Shown here: positions 1 to 9,000 of the stretch, in pieces
How the letters are laid out: each line of letters begins with the position of its first letter
How positions within the stretch are numbered: the first letter of the stretch is position 1
NCBI RefSeq assembly: GCF_027912495.1
Contig: NZ_CP115463.1
Coordinates: forward strand, 3,112,501-3,176,500
Length of the DNA: 64,000 nt
From: Caulobacter sp. NIBR1757
Lineage (GTDB): Bacteria; Pseudomonadota; Alphaproteobacteria; Caulobacterales; Caulobacteraceae
Direction of reading: 5' to 3'
Position numbers and translations under genes: made by a program
The notes under the pieces: model-generated
The model's input: the letters and a program-made list of their open reading frames with translations, nothing else
The model's database searches: none
What the model was told of the DNA's origin: nothing

Positions 1-2
1 TG

Positions 3-1406
3 GAGAAGCTGGAGGCCGTCGAGCGCGGCGAGATCCGGCGGTTGATGGGCTTCATGCCGCCGGGGTCGGCCAAGTCGACCTATGCGGTCGATGTGTTCAC
101 GCCCTGGTTCCTGGGCCGGGCAAAGAACCGCAGCGTGCTGACGGTGACCTATGCCACGGCCCTGGCCGGGCGGCGCGGGCGCAAGGCGCGGAGCGTGACG
201 CGGCAGCCGGTGTTCGCCGCCCTGTTCGGGGTGAAGCCGGATCGGGGCCAGGCCAGCGTCATCGACTGGGGTCTGGATAACGGGTCCGAGTGGATGGGGG
301 CCGGGATGCTGGCCGGGATCACCGGCAACCGGGCCGACCTGATCGTCATCGACGATCCGGTCAAGAGCCGGGCCGAGGCCGACAGCGAGCTGATCCGGCG
401 GCGGACGCGGGAGGAGTTCGACGACACGGTGCGCACCCGGTTGAAGGCCGGCGGCCGGATCGTGCTGATCCAGACCCGCTGGCATGAGGATGACCTGGCC
501 GGGAGCCTGCTGCCGACGGATTACGATGGCCGGTCGGGCCCGGTGCTGTGCCGCGACGGCGAGGTCTGGGAGGTGGTGTCGATCCCGGCCCAGGCCGAGC
601 GCGAGGACGATCCGCTGGGACGGGCGGTGGGGGACTATCTGTGGCCCGAGTACTGGCGCGAGGATCACTGGAACCAGTTCAAGCTCAACCCGCGCACCTG
701 GAACGCCCTGTACCAGCAACGGCCGCGGCCGGTGGAGGGGAGCTATTTCGAGCGGGGCTGGTTCAAGCGCTTCCAGGAGCATGAGCTGCCCAAGACGCTG
801 CGGTACTATGGGTCGAGCGATTATGCGGTGACCGAGGGCGGCGGCGATTTCACCCGGCTGACGGTGTGGGGCGTCGATGCGGCGTTCAACCTTTGGCGGG
901 TGGCGAGCTGGGGCGGCCAGACGAGCGCCGACCAGTGGATCGAACGCCAGTGCGACCTGATCGCCGACTTCCGTCGGCGGGGCGGCATCCGCCGCTGGTT
1001 CGGCGAGGCGGGGGTGATCCAGCGGGCGGTGGAGCCGATGCTGCGGGCCAAGATGCGGGCCCGGTCGGTGAGTTGCCCGCTGGAGTGGCTGAGCTCGGGG
1101 CAGGACAAGGCGACGCGGGCGCGCTCGGCCCAGAGCCTGGTGCGGGAGGGGCGGATCTTCGTGCGCGACGATGGCGACGGCGACTGTTTCATCGACGAAT
1201 GCGTGGCGTTTCCGCTGGGCCGGTATGACGACGAGGTGGACTGTCTGTCGCTGATCGGCCGCTCGATCGACCGGCTGACGGCGCCGGTGGAGAGCTGGCG
1301 AAAGCTGCCGGAGTTCGCGGACTGTGGGTCGATCTGGGAGCCGGGGGTGAACAGCGGGTTCGGGTTGCCGGAGTTTGCGGATTGCGGAAGCGTGTTTGAC
1401 GATTGA
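3..1406 (+). CDS. Phage terminase large subunit (5' partial)
   Basis: DNA-packaging motor ATPase/nuclease of a tailed phage or prophage remnant. The frame is open to the left edge of the window, so the N-terminus is missing; a TTG at 42 is only an internal candidate start. A Walker A-like PPGSAKST appears near the beginning, a Walker B-like LIVIDDP about 100 residues later, and acidic nuclease-domain motifs follow (SSDYAV, then YDDEVDCLSL near the C-terminus). The last 35 residues contain a duplicated LPEFADCGS peptide. No other capsid or tail gene is visible in this window, so whether it is part of a prophage or an isolated relic cannot be told. Family assignment is fairly sure; the biological context is not. 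Confidence 0.85.
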   Translation, partial: EKLEAVERGEIRRLMGFMPPGSAKSTYAVDVFTPWFLGRAKNRSVLTVTYATALAGRRGRKARSVTRQPVFAALFGVKPDRGQASVIDWGLDNGSEWMGAGMLAGITGNRADLIVIDDPVKSRAEADSELIRRRTREEFDDTVRTRLKAGGRIVLIQTRWHEDDLAGSLLPTDYDGRSGPVLCRDGEVWEVVSIPAQAEREDDPLGRAVGDYLWPEYWREDHWNQFKLNPRTWNALYQQRPRPVEGSYFERGWFKRFQEHELPKTLRYYGSSDYAVTEGGGDFTRLTVWGVDAAFNLWRVASWGGQTSADQWIERQCDLIADFRRRGGIRRWFGEAGVIQRAVEPMLRAKMRARSVSCPLEWLSSGQDKATRARSAQSLVREGRIFVRDDGDGDCFIDECVAFPLGRYDDEVDCLSLIGRSIDRLTAPVESWRKLPEFADCGSIWEPGVNSGFGLPEFADCGSVFDD

Positions 1407-1551
1407 GGGGCTAAGACAGGACGTTGAAAGGGCGACCCGCATGCGATAGTGAACGTTATGAGAACAATTGGTCCGCCTAGCCTTCTCGCTTAAGCCGAAT
1501 TAGGCGACTCTTACAAGGAATCGCGGCGATGATTGATCAGGAGCCACACGC

Positions 1552-2721
1552 TTGAAAGTTGCGGGACTGTTCGCCGGAATCGGAGGGCTCGAGGTCGGCT
1601 TGGCCGCGTCCGGCCATGAGGCTGCAATGTTCTGCGAGATTTGGGAGCCCGCTCGTGCCGTCCTTGCGGCGCGCTTCCCCGGCGTGCCCTGCGAACGGGA
1701 CGTGCGGTCGTTGAACTCATTGCCCAACGACGTCGAACTGCTGGTTGGTGGTTTTCCCTGTCAGGACCTCAGCCAAGCCGGTCGCACTGCGGGCATTGGG
1801 GGAAAGCGATCAGGACTCGTCGACCAGATCTATCGGCTGTTGGATGCGCGCAAGGTGCCGTGGGTCGTCTTGGAGAATGTGTCCTTTATGCTCCAACTGG
1901 ACCAAGGGCGCGCGATGGCGACGTTGGTCGAGGCGTTCGAAACACGGGGTTATCGCTGGGCATATCGGGTCGTAAACACCCACGCGTTTCTGCCGCAACG
2001 CCGCAATCGCGTGTTGTTCGTCGCTACCTGTACTGACGCCGATCCTGCCGATGTCGTGCTGGTCGACGAAGCCGATCCCGTTTTGGCGGATACCGCCCTC
2101 GGGGTGAACGCGCACGGCTTCTATTGGACTGAAGGCATTCGCGGCCTGGGGTGGGCGCCCGACGCGATTCCGACGCTCAAGAACGGGTCGACGATCGGGA
2201 TCCCCTCCCCGCCTGCGATTTTGCTGCCCAGTGGCCTGGTGGTGACGCCAGACATCCGGGACGCGGAGCGCCTGCAAGGGTTCGACGAGGACTGGACACT
2301 TCCCGCCGCAGAAGCCGGGCGTGCATCCATGCGATGGTCCTTGGTGGGAAACGCTGTTTCGACACCAGTGGCGCGTTGGCTCGGGGAGAAATTGACCTCG
2401 CCTGGACACTACGAGGTTTCACGGGACAAGGTATTGCGGAGCTCTGGCTCATGGCCAGCTGCGGCCAGGTTCGACGGGACTTCCCGCAAGGCCGTCGAGA
2501 TTGGAGCGTATCCTGTCTGGAAACAGAGGGAAGCTCTGACGGATTTCCTGAAGTACCCCGGCAAGCCATTGTCTATTCGAGCGACCAAGGGGTTCCTTGA
2601 GCGTACGGAACGAAGCTCACTGCGTTTCGCGCCCGGCTTCCAAGACCGGATACGCAGCCATCTGGCGGCAGTCTCGGCTGCTCAGCCGGGCGGGCGCTAT
2701 GCCCAACTTGCGGCGGAGTGA
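1552..2721 (+). CDS. DNA (cytosine-5-)-methyltransferase
   Basis: Transfers a methyl group from SAM to C5 of cytosine in a specific DNA site. Motif I is FAGIGGLEVGL (residues 7-17), motif IV is GGFPCQ with the catalytic Cys70, motif VI is ENV (108-110), motif VIII is QRRNR (149-153), and motif X is GNAV near residue 265. The target-recognition region between VIII and IX is short. About 110 residues follow motif X, longer than in minimal enzymes. The start is TTG at 1552: the nearest upstream ATG (1529) is in another frame and stops at once. The gene overlaps vsr by GTGA. G+C is visibly lower than in flanking genes, which suggests horizontal acquisition. The recognition sequence cannot be read from the protein. 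Confidence 0.9.
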   Translation: MKVAGLFAGIGGLEVGLAASGHEAAMFCEIWEPARAVLAARFPGVPCERDVRSLNSLPNDVELLVGGFPCQDLSQAGRTAGIGGKRSGLVDQIYRLLDARKVPWVVLENVSFMLQLDQGRAMATLVEAFETRGYRWAYRVVNTHAFLPQRRNRVLFVATCTDADPADVVLVDEADPVLADTALGVNAHGFYWTEGIRGLGWAPDAIPTLKNGSTIGIPSPPAILLPSGLVVTPDIRDAERLQGFDEDWTLPAAEAGRASMRWSLVGNAVSTPVARWLGEKLTSPGHYEVSRDKVLRSSGSWPAAARFDGTSRKAVEIGAYPVWKQREALTDFLKYPGKPLSIRATKGFLERTERSSLRFAPGFQDRIRSHLAAVSAAQPGGRYAQLAAE

Positions 2722-3155
2722 AGACGCCTTCTGCCGGCGACTCGCAGCACGGGCGCAGACTGGCGCGTCAGCGCCAGAAGGATACGAAGCCGGAACGCCA
2801 AATCGCGTCGATCCTCCGCTTGCTGGGCGCTAGCTACCGCAAGAACGTCAGGCGGTTGCCTGGCTCGCCAGACTTCGCCAACGGTCGTCGGCGCTGGGCT
2901 ATCTTTGTCCACGGTTGCTTCTGGCATGCTCATCGAGGTTGCCCGAAGGCGACGAAACCAAAATCCAATGCCGCGTTCTGGAGCGAGAAGTTTGCGCGGA
3001 ATCGAAAGCGCGACGCCGCAGCCATCCTTGCGCTGCGGAGGCACGGGTTTCGCGTTGCTTTGATTTGGGAATGTGAGGTCGAGGCCGCCCATGGGCGGGT
3101 CTCAAAGATCCTTGAACCGCGTCGCGTAGATATGGGACAGCCGATCAATCATTGA
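2718..3155 (+). CDS. vsr: Very short patch repair endonuclease (Vsr)
   Basis: Nicks DNA 5' of the T in T:G mismatches produced by deamination of 5-methylcytosine, which fits its partner methyltransferase immediately upstream. It starts at GTG 2718, overlapping the methyltransferase stop. The family signature is clear: TKPERQIASILRLLGASY, then GSPDFA, IFVHGCFWHAH, and a distal IWECEVEA. The length of 145 residues matches Vsr proteins. Its 3' end runs 54 bp into the convergent gene on the other strand. Confidence is high. Confidence 0.92.
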   Translation: MKTPSAGDSQHGRRLARQRQKDTKPERQIASILRLLGASYRKNVRRLPGSPDFANGRRRWAIFVHGCFWHAHRGCPKATKPKSNAAFWSEKFARNRKRDAAAILALRRHGFRVALIWECEVEAAHGRVSKILEPRRVDMGQPINH

Positions 3156-3986
3156 GGCGTAGGCGTAGATGTCACCGGGCGACGGTGACGGTGGCGCTTC
3201 GACGAGTTTGACGGGCGTACCGTCGTTGGGACAATCAATCACGACGATGGCCAAGGCGTCGTAGCCCGTGTCGCCAGGCTTGGATCGTTTCGGTAGCTGG
3301 CGAATCTTGTCGACCGCAAGCGTTGCGTCTCGTGGTTGGTTGTGGGTGCTCCACTCCGGATCCGTCCCAAGGTTCTTCTTGTTCAAGTCGGGGCTCAGAT
3401 ATCGTTCAGCGACGTTGATCATCGCAAAACCCGCGGCGATTGCCTGATCCGTCGCGCCATGCACGGTAAGGTGGGATGAGTTGAGCTCGTCATACAGTCG
3501 AGGCAGGGCTCGTTGATGAGCAGTCATGCAAGCCTTGGCCTCCAGCGCCATCAGCACCGCACCAACAGGAGCCCGTCGCAGCACTGGCAGTCCTGCGAGT
3601 TCGGCCGCCTCGTCTGGAAGCAATTCGATGTCGTAGTCTTTCGCCAAGCTGGTCAACGTTTGCGGTGAACCCGAAGGGCCGGTCGTTCCGGTGCACAACA
3701 CGACATCCAGGTTCTTCTTTCGGTCGTGCACGAAATCCCGCATCTCGTGATTGATGCCGAACCACACGACGCCGGCTTCGACATGGCGGCGAAGGAGCGG
3801 TGTCACCCGCATCAGATCGAAAATGATGCCCCAGCAAGCGACCTTGGAATGGTGATCACTGCGAGAATGGTACTGCCAGCGATGTCCGTATCGATCCGCC
3901 CTGGTCGGCTTGCTGAGCGTTCGCACCAGAATGTCGGGACCGTACATGGATGTTCCATTGCCGAAGAGCGAAGCGGCATCGCCCAT
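3102..3986 (-). CDS. Candidate type II restriction endonuclease
   Basis: A 294-residue protein convergent with the methyltransferase-vsr pair, sharing their low-GC composition. No textbook domain was recognised with certainty. Possible PD-(D/E)xK-like elements are Asp94 in NLDVVLCT and Glu149-Ala-Lys151 in LMALEAKACM, with an earlier charged SRSDHHSK (41-48). The EAK strand is followed by a helix-rich segment (LPRLYDELNSSHL), a layout seen in many restriction nucleases. Position is the main argument: C5-methyltransferase plus Vsr usually accompany a cognate nuclease, and this is the only unassigned gene in the island. It could instead be an unrelated defence protein. Function is inference. 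Confidence 0.6.
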   Translation of the reverse strand: MGDAASLFGNGTSMYGPDILVRTLSKPTRADRYGHRWQYHSRSDHHSKVACWGIIFDLMRVTPLLRRHVEAGVVWFGINHEMRDFVHDRKKNLDVVLCTGTTGPSGSPQTLTSLAKDYDIELLPDEAAELAGLPVLRRAPVGAVLMALEAKACMTAHQRALPRLYDELNSSHLTVHGATDQAIAAGFAMINVAERYLSPDLNKKNLGTDPEWSTHNQPRDATLAVDKIRQLPKRSKPGDTGYDALAIVVIDCPNDGTPVKLVEAPPSPSPGDIYAYASMIDRLSHIYATRFKDL

Positions 3987-4266
3987 AGCTATCGGCCTGC
4001 GCGCGCCGTGTCGATCCAGACCTGAAGCGGGGACTTTTTTGTGCGCAGTCAGGTTGGTCCGGTAAAGCCGAGCGACTCACGGCGATCCAGAAGCTGTCAC
4101 GTCCCGCTTTCGCCCGCTTCCCCCCCAGAGTGCCCATGACCACATCCCCAAACCACCCATCGACCTCAGAGGATCGTCCAGCCGCGCGCCCGTCCGGGAG
4201 AGGGGAGTTGGATAAGGCCTTCCTGCCGGGGTGGTTGCCGGGCCCCAGTCGGGGTAATGCCTTCCC
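3987..4266. other. Non-coding junction between the R-M island and the rsgA region
   Basis: About 280 bp without a convincing gene. It lies between divergently transcribed genes (candidate nuclease to the left, the small gene at 4267 to the right), so it should hold both promoters. No clear promoter, tRNA or attachment-site repeat was recognised. Composition rises from the lower GC of the island to the high GC of the chromosome across this stretch. Confidence 0.4.
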
Positions 4267-4593
4267 ATGGCGCGCAAGCAGGTTCCCGAGTTTGAGATCG
4301 AGGTCGGTGGAGACCCCTACCTTTGGCGGTTGCATCGGCAGCCGCAGTGGTCGAGCGACGCCAACGAGTTTCGCGGCATGGCGCTGGCCCTGCGCCACGC
4401 CGAGGGCCAGCGCGAGGCGGTGGTCGAGTTTCCGGCCGGGCGGCAGCCGAAGTTCGGGGCGCCGATGCTGAAGGTTGCGGCGATCGATACCGAACTGGTG
4501 GCGCGGGCCATCGCCTCGGCCCTGCAGGCCGGGTGGGAGCCGCTGTCGCGGGGCAAGACGGTGACCATCGTCGTGGACGAGACCGGAGCGTGA
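4267..4593 (+). CDS. Small conserved-looking protein of unknown function
   Basis: A 108-residue soluble protein with no signal peptide or membrane segment. It begins MARKQVPEFEIEVGG and contains YLWRLHRQPQWSS, an acidic/aromatic middle and a basic C-terminal third. The ATG start was chosen because the protein-like composition begins there. Its stop lies 13 bp before the GTG of rsgA, so the two are probably co-transcribed. No family was recognised and no function is proposed. Third-position GC is high, as in the chromosomal genes. Confidence 0.65.
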   Translation: MARKQVPEFEIEVGGDPYLWRLHRQPQWSSDANEFRGMALALRHAEGQREAVVEFPAGRQPKFGAPMLKVAAIDTELVARAIASALQAGWEPLSRGKTVTIVVDETGA

Positions 4594-4606
4594 CCGGGGG
4601 CAGGAC

Positions 4607-5665
4607 GTGATCGCCGCCTATGGATGGTCCGAGCGGCTGGCCGGCGCCTTTGCGCCGCACGCGCGGGCCGGCCATCTGCCCGGGCGGGTCGTGGTGCAGC
4701 AGCGCAACGGCTATCTGGTGGTCACCGACCGGGGCGAGGTTCGGGCCAAGGCGTCGGGGCGGCTGCACCATGAGGCGGGGGATGACGGGCCGCCGGCGGT
4801 GGGCGACTGGGTGGCATTGTCGTTGAACGCGTCCAAGGGCGACGCCACCATCCATGCGGTGCTGCCCCGGCGGACGGCCTTCGTGCGACGGGCGGCGCAC
4901 AGCGCGGCCGAGGTGCAGGTCATCGCCGGCAATATCGACGTGGCCTTCATCGTCGCCTCGATGAACGCCGACCTCAACGCGCGGCGGATCGAGCGCTACC
5001 TGGCCGCCGCCTGGCAGAGCGGGGCGCGGCCGGTGGTGGTGCTGACCAAGGCCGACCTCTGTGAGGATGTGGCCGGGCAGACGGCGGCCGTCGCGGCGCT
5101 GGCCGGGGATTGCCCGGTGGTGGTGGTCTCGGCCCGGCAGGGGATGGGGCTGGAGGCGCTGCTGGCCCATGTCGGGGTCGGGGAGACCTGTGTGCTGATC
5201 GGCTCGTCCGGGGTGGGCAAGTCGACGCTGGTCAACGCCTTTCTGGGCGAGGCGCGGATGGCGACGGGGGAAATCCGCTCCGGGGACGACCATGGGCGCC
5301 ATACGACCAGCCACCGGGAGCTGGTGCGGCTGCCCGGCGGCGGGCTGATCGTCGACACGCCCGGGATGCGGGAGCTGGGGCTGATCGGCGACGACGAGGG
5401 GCTGGAGGCGGCGTTCGAGGATGTCGAGGCGCTGATCGCGGCCTGTCGGTTCAGCGATTGCGGCCATGGCGGCGAGCCTGGGTGCGCGGTGCGGGCGGCG
5501 CTGGACAGCGGGGCGCTGGACGCCGGGCGCTGGGCCTCGTTCCTGAAGCTGGGGCAGGAGCTGGCGGCGGTGGAGGCCAAGAGCGAACAGTCGGCCAAGG
5601 ACGCCGCGCGGCGGGTGGCCAAACGGCACCGAGACGGCAAGCGGGCCGGGCGCGACCAGGACTGA
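4607..5665 (+). CDS. rsgA: Small ribosomal subunit biogenesis GTPase RsgA
   Basis: Circularly permuted GTPase that helps late maturation of the 30S subunit. Order of motifs: an N-terminal OB-fold with VGDWVAL, then G4 (TKAD), then G1 (GSSGVGKST), then G3 (DTPGMRE). This permuted order is diagnostic. A C-terminal zinc-binding segment has CRFSDCGHGGEPGC followed by a basic helical tail. The start is GTG at 4607 with GGGGGCAGG just upstream. Length (352) is normal. It follows the 108-residue gene closely. Confidence 0.95.
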   Translation: MIAAYGWSERLAGAFAPHARAGHLPGRVVVQQRNGYLVVTDRGEVRAKASGRLHHEAGDDGPPAVGDWVALSLNASKGDATIHAVLPRRTAFVRRAAHSAAEVQVIAGNIDVAFIVASMNADLNARRIERYLAAAWQSGARPVVVLTKADLCEDVAGQTAAVAALAGDCPVVVVSARQGMGLEALLAHVGVGETCVLIGSSGVGKSTLVNAFLGEARMATGEIRSGDDHGRHTTSHRELVRLPGGGLIVDTPGMRELGLIGDDEGLEAAFEDVEALIAACRFSDCGHGGEPGCAVRAALDSGALDAGRWASFLKLGQELAAVEAKSEQSAKDAARRVAKRHRDGKRAGRDQD

Positions 5666-5751
5666 GGTCCACAAGTTTTTTGATATTATCGACCCGCTGG
5701 GGCCGGGATCAGGTTAGGTGGGGGATTGTTTCAGCCCCGAGAGGCCCTCCC

Positions 5752-6072
5752 ATGCCCGCATTCACTATCGTCACCACCAGCGCCACCCAAGGCAGCGATG
5801 CGGCGGAGGTCAGCACCCTGACCGACCAGTTCGGCGATCTGAGCGAGGCGCTGGGCTATTCGCGGCGCATGGCCGAGGAGATGGTGGGCTATGCGCATCA
5901 GCTGTCGCTGGACTTCGACTACAGCAATGTCGGGCTCTATGAGGGCGACCTGCTGGACGAGGAGCTGACGCCGGAGCATGCGGCGTTCGTCGGGGTGTGG
6001 GTGCTGGACGACGACGGAGCGTCGTTCGTGCCGGCCGACGAGTTCCATGAGGGCGAGGGCGAGCCCGCTTAA
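5752..6072 (+). CDS. Small acidic protein of unknown function
   Basis: A 106-residue, acidic, probably cytosolic protein starting at ATG 5752. It contains GDLSEALGYSRRMAEEMVGY and a C-terminal WVLDDDGASFVPADEFHEG. The start in the same frame was preferred over more upstream codons because those would run back inside rsgA. No signal peptide, transmembrane segment or known motif was seen. It lies between rsgA and the convergent large kinase gene, ending 11 bp from the latter's stop. Function unknown. Confidence 0.6.
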   Translation: MPAFTIVTTSATQGSDAAEVSTLTDQFGDLSEALGYSRRMAEEMVGYAHQLSLDFDYSNVGLYEGDLLDEELTPEHAAFVGVWVLDDDGASFVPADEFHEGEGEPA

Positions 6073-6083
6073 GGCCGCGCCGG

Positions 6084-9000
6084 TCACAGAAAACGGCTGA
6101 GGGCCTGACAGGCTGAGGCCATCGCCGCCTCGTCGGTCGCCTGTTCGGCGGCGGCGAAGGCGGCTTCCTGCTGCGTGAGGCCGAACTGGGCGGCGACGCC
6201 AGCGGCGGCGTGGGCGGCTTCCCGGGCGGCGGCGAGGCCGGTGGTCGGCCAGGCGAGGACCTCGGCGGCGCGCTGGCGCAGGACGGCGGCGGCCCGAGCG
6301 CGGGCGGCGGGGGCGTCTTCGCCGAGGACGGCGTCGAGGCTGTCGATTTCCGCGAAATTGGCCAGGTGGGCGAGTTGGGCGGCGGTCAGCGGCTTGCGGG
6401 CCAGGCGGACGGGATCGAGGCCGGCCAGGCGGCGGGCCAGCGGCTCATCCACCGAGGCGGTGAGGATCAGGGCCGGGGTGGCGATCCCCTCCCCGCGCAG
6501 CTGGGCCAGGGCCTGGGGGCCGTCGAGGCCGGGCATGCGGACATCCATGATCAACAGGTCGAAAGGCGCGGCGCGGGCGGCGGCCAGGGCGGCGGGGCCG
6601 TCCTCGACGGCGGTGACGCTGTGGCCCTGGCGTTGCAGCAGGCGGGTCAGGGTGTCGCGCGACAGCTCGGTGTCTTCGGCGAGGAGGATGGTGAGCGCGG
6701 GTCCGCTGAAGCTTCGCGGGGGTGCGGCGTCCGGGCTCGCCCCCGGACGGCGCAGGGGCAGGCTCAGCGTGAAGACCGCGCCGCCGCCCGGCCGGTTGTC
6801 GCCGGTCAGCTCGCCGCCCATGCGGCGGGCGAGGCGGCGCGAGAGGGAGAGGCCGAGACCCGTGCCTTCGGCGCGATCCGAGGCGTCGCCGCGCACGAAG
6901 GGCTGGAACAGGCGGGTCTGGTCGGCGGCGGTGAGGCCGGGGCCGTGGTCGAGGACTTCGAAAGTGAGCTCGGCCGGCGAGGCGGCGATGCGCAGCACGG
7001 TCTCGCCGTCGCCATAGCGCAGGGCGTTGGTCAGCAGGTTGCGGACGATCTGGCCGATGCGGCCGGCGTCGCCGAGGGCGGCCAAGGCGACATCGCCGTC
7101 CGTTTCCAGGCGCAGCGCCCTGCCCCGGCGGGCGGCGTCGGCGGCGGCCAGCTGCAGTTCGGTTTGCGCCAGCCGCAGGGGCGCGAACCCGGCCTCGACG
7201 ATGGCCACGCGCTCGGCCTCGACGGCGCCCAGGTCGGTGAGGTCGTCGACCACGGCGCTGAGGGAGCCGAAGGCTTCGCGCAGGCGGGTGACGTCGAGGG
7301 TGGCCGGGTCGTCGGCGGCGAGGTCGAGCAGGCCCTGGATGCCCTGCATCGGGGTGCGCAGCTCATGGGCGGCGCCGGCCAGCAGGCGGGTCTTGGCGCG
7401 GCCGGCTCTGTCCTCCTTCGCCAAGGCCGCGGAGGATTCGTCCGTGGTCGGGGCTTGGGTGGACGTCCGGGGAGCGTCACCGAGCATGGCGTCGGCCCCG
7501 AGCGTGCGCCAGGCGGTCTGTTCGGCGGCGGCGAAGCGCCGGGCGAGGTCCGGGCGGCCGGCCTGCAGGGCGGCGGCCCGGGCGGCGACGGCGACGACGC
7601 CCTGCTCCATCGGGAAGCCGGAGCGGGCGGCGGCCATGACGGCGGCCTCGTAGGTGGTCATGGCGGCGGCGGCCTTGCCCCTGCGCAGCTGGGTCTCGGC
7701 CTTCAGGGCCAGGGCGCGGTGGGCGTAGGAGACCGTATTGAACCGGGCGCAACGGTCGACGACGAAGGTCTCCCAGCCGCGGATCGGCAGGCCCAGCCGG
7801 GCCCGAGCCAGGCCGCAGTGGAAAGCCCAGATGGCGGTGACCGGATGGTGCTTGAGGCTGTCGAAGCGGGTCCCCATGCGGGTCCAGACCGAGAGGGTGG
7901 TCTCCCAGGCGCCGAAGGCGTTGGCCAGGAGGGCCTCGAAGGTCATGCAGGCCATGGCGACGCGTTCGAGGTCCGGGCCGCAGGTCTGCTCGAAGGCGGG
8001 GCTGTCGAAGACCTCGCCGGCCAGCCGCCAGGGCTCGGGTCCGCCTTCGGCCAGGTTGAGGGCCATCTGGGTGAGGGCGTCGATCAGCGGTTCGGTGGCC
8101 TGATCCTGGAAGCGGGCGGCGTTGGCCTTGCACTCGGCGAGGACACGGCGGTGGGCGGCAAGCGTGATCGGCATGCGCATCGAGGCCAGCGCCCGGTCGC
8201 GGTTGGCGTAGGCGGCGACGCCGAGGTCGCCCTCGGCCAGGGCGAGGGCCTGGAGGCGGGTGGCTTCCTGCATCTGGCGGGGTGCGTCGATGGTCAGGCC
8301 GAGGCCGAACTGCAGGGCCAGCTGCATGGCGGCGGCGCGCAGCGGCTCGTCGCTGTCCAGGCGGGCGAAGGTGGTCTCGCCCCAGCGGCTGGCGGAGGCC
8401 CAGTCGCCGGTCAGGCAGGCGAGCATGCAGCGCAGGGCCGAGGCGAAGGGGCCGCCGCGCAGGGCCGGATGGGTGGCGCTGCGGGCCGCCATGACGACGG
8501 CGATGGCCGGGTCGCGCTCGAAGGCGATGGCGCCCAGCGTATTGAGCAGGCGGTGGGCGGCGGCGCCCTGGCTTGGCCGCCGGGCCGGGGCGGTGTCGGG
8601 AGTCAGGCGCAGGCTGACGAGGGCGGCGAGGATGCCGGGCAGCGAAGCCTTCTCTGGCGCGAACAGGCCGAAGCGGCGGACGGCGGCGCGGCCGAGCTGG
8701 AAGGCCCGGGCGTGGTCGCCGGACAGGCGGGCGGCGAAGACGGCGGTTTCGGCGGCTTCCAGGCGCTGGGCGTCGCTGTCGGCGCGGGCGTCCATCAGCG
8801 TGGCCAGCTCCTGGCCGGCGGCGAGATCGCCCTCCTGCACGGCGGCAAGACCGGCCTCGCGGGCGGCGGCGTAGCTGGCCTGATGGGCGTCTTCCTCCAG
8901 CTTGAGGGCGGCGGCGGCGAAGTCGCGGGCCTGGGTCGAGGCGCCGGTGGTGCGGGCGGCGGCGGCCCCGGCGGTGAACAGAGGCGCCCAGTCGGGGCTG

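Noticed and set aside
1..1406. Gene transfer agent cluster
   Set aside because: The terminase is not of the GTA type as I know it, and no capsid, portal or protease gene follows.
1529..1552. ATG start for the cytosine methyltransferase at 1529
   Set aside because: It is in a different frame and meets a stop after eight codons; the conserved N-terminus begins at TTG 1552.
3856..4398. 180-codon minus-strand frame over the junction upstream of the candidate nuclease
   Set aside because: Arginine/serine-rich, no start context, and overlaps the candidate nuclease start and the small plus-strand gene.
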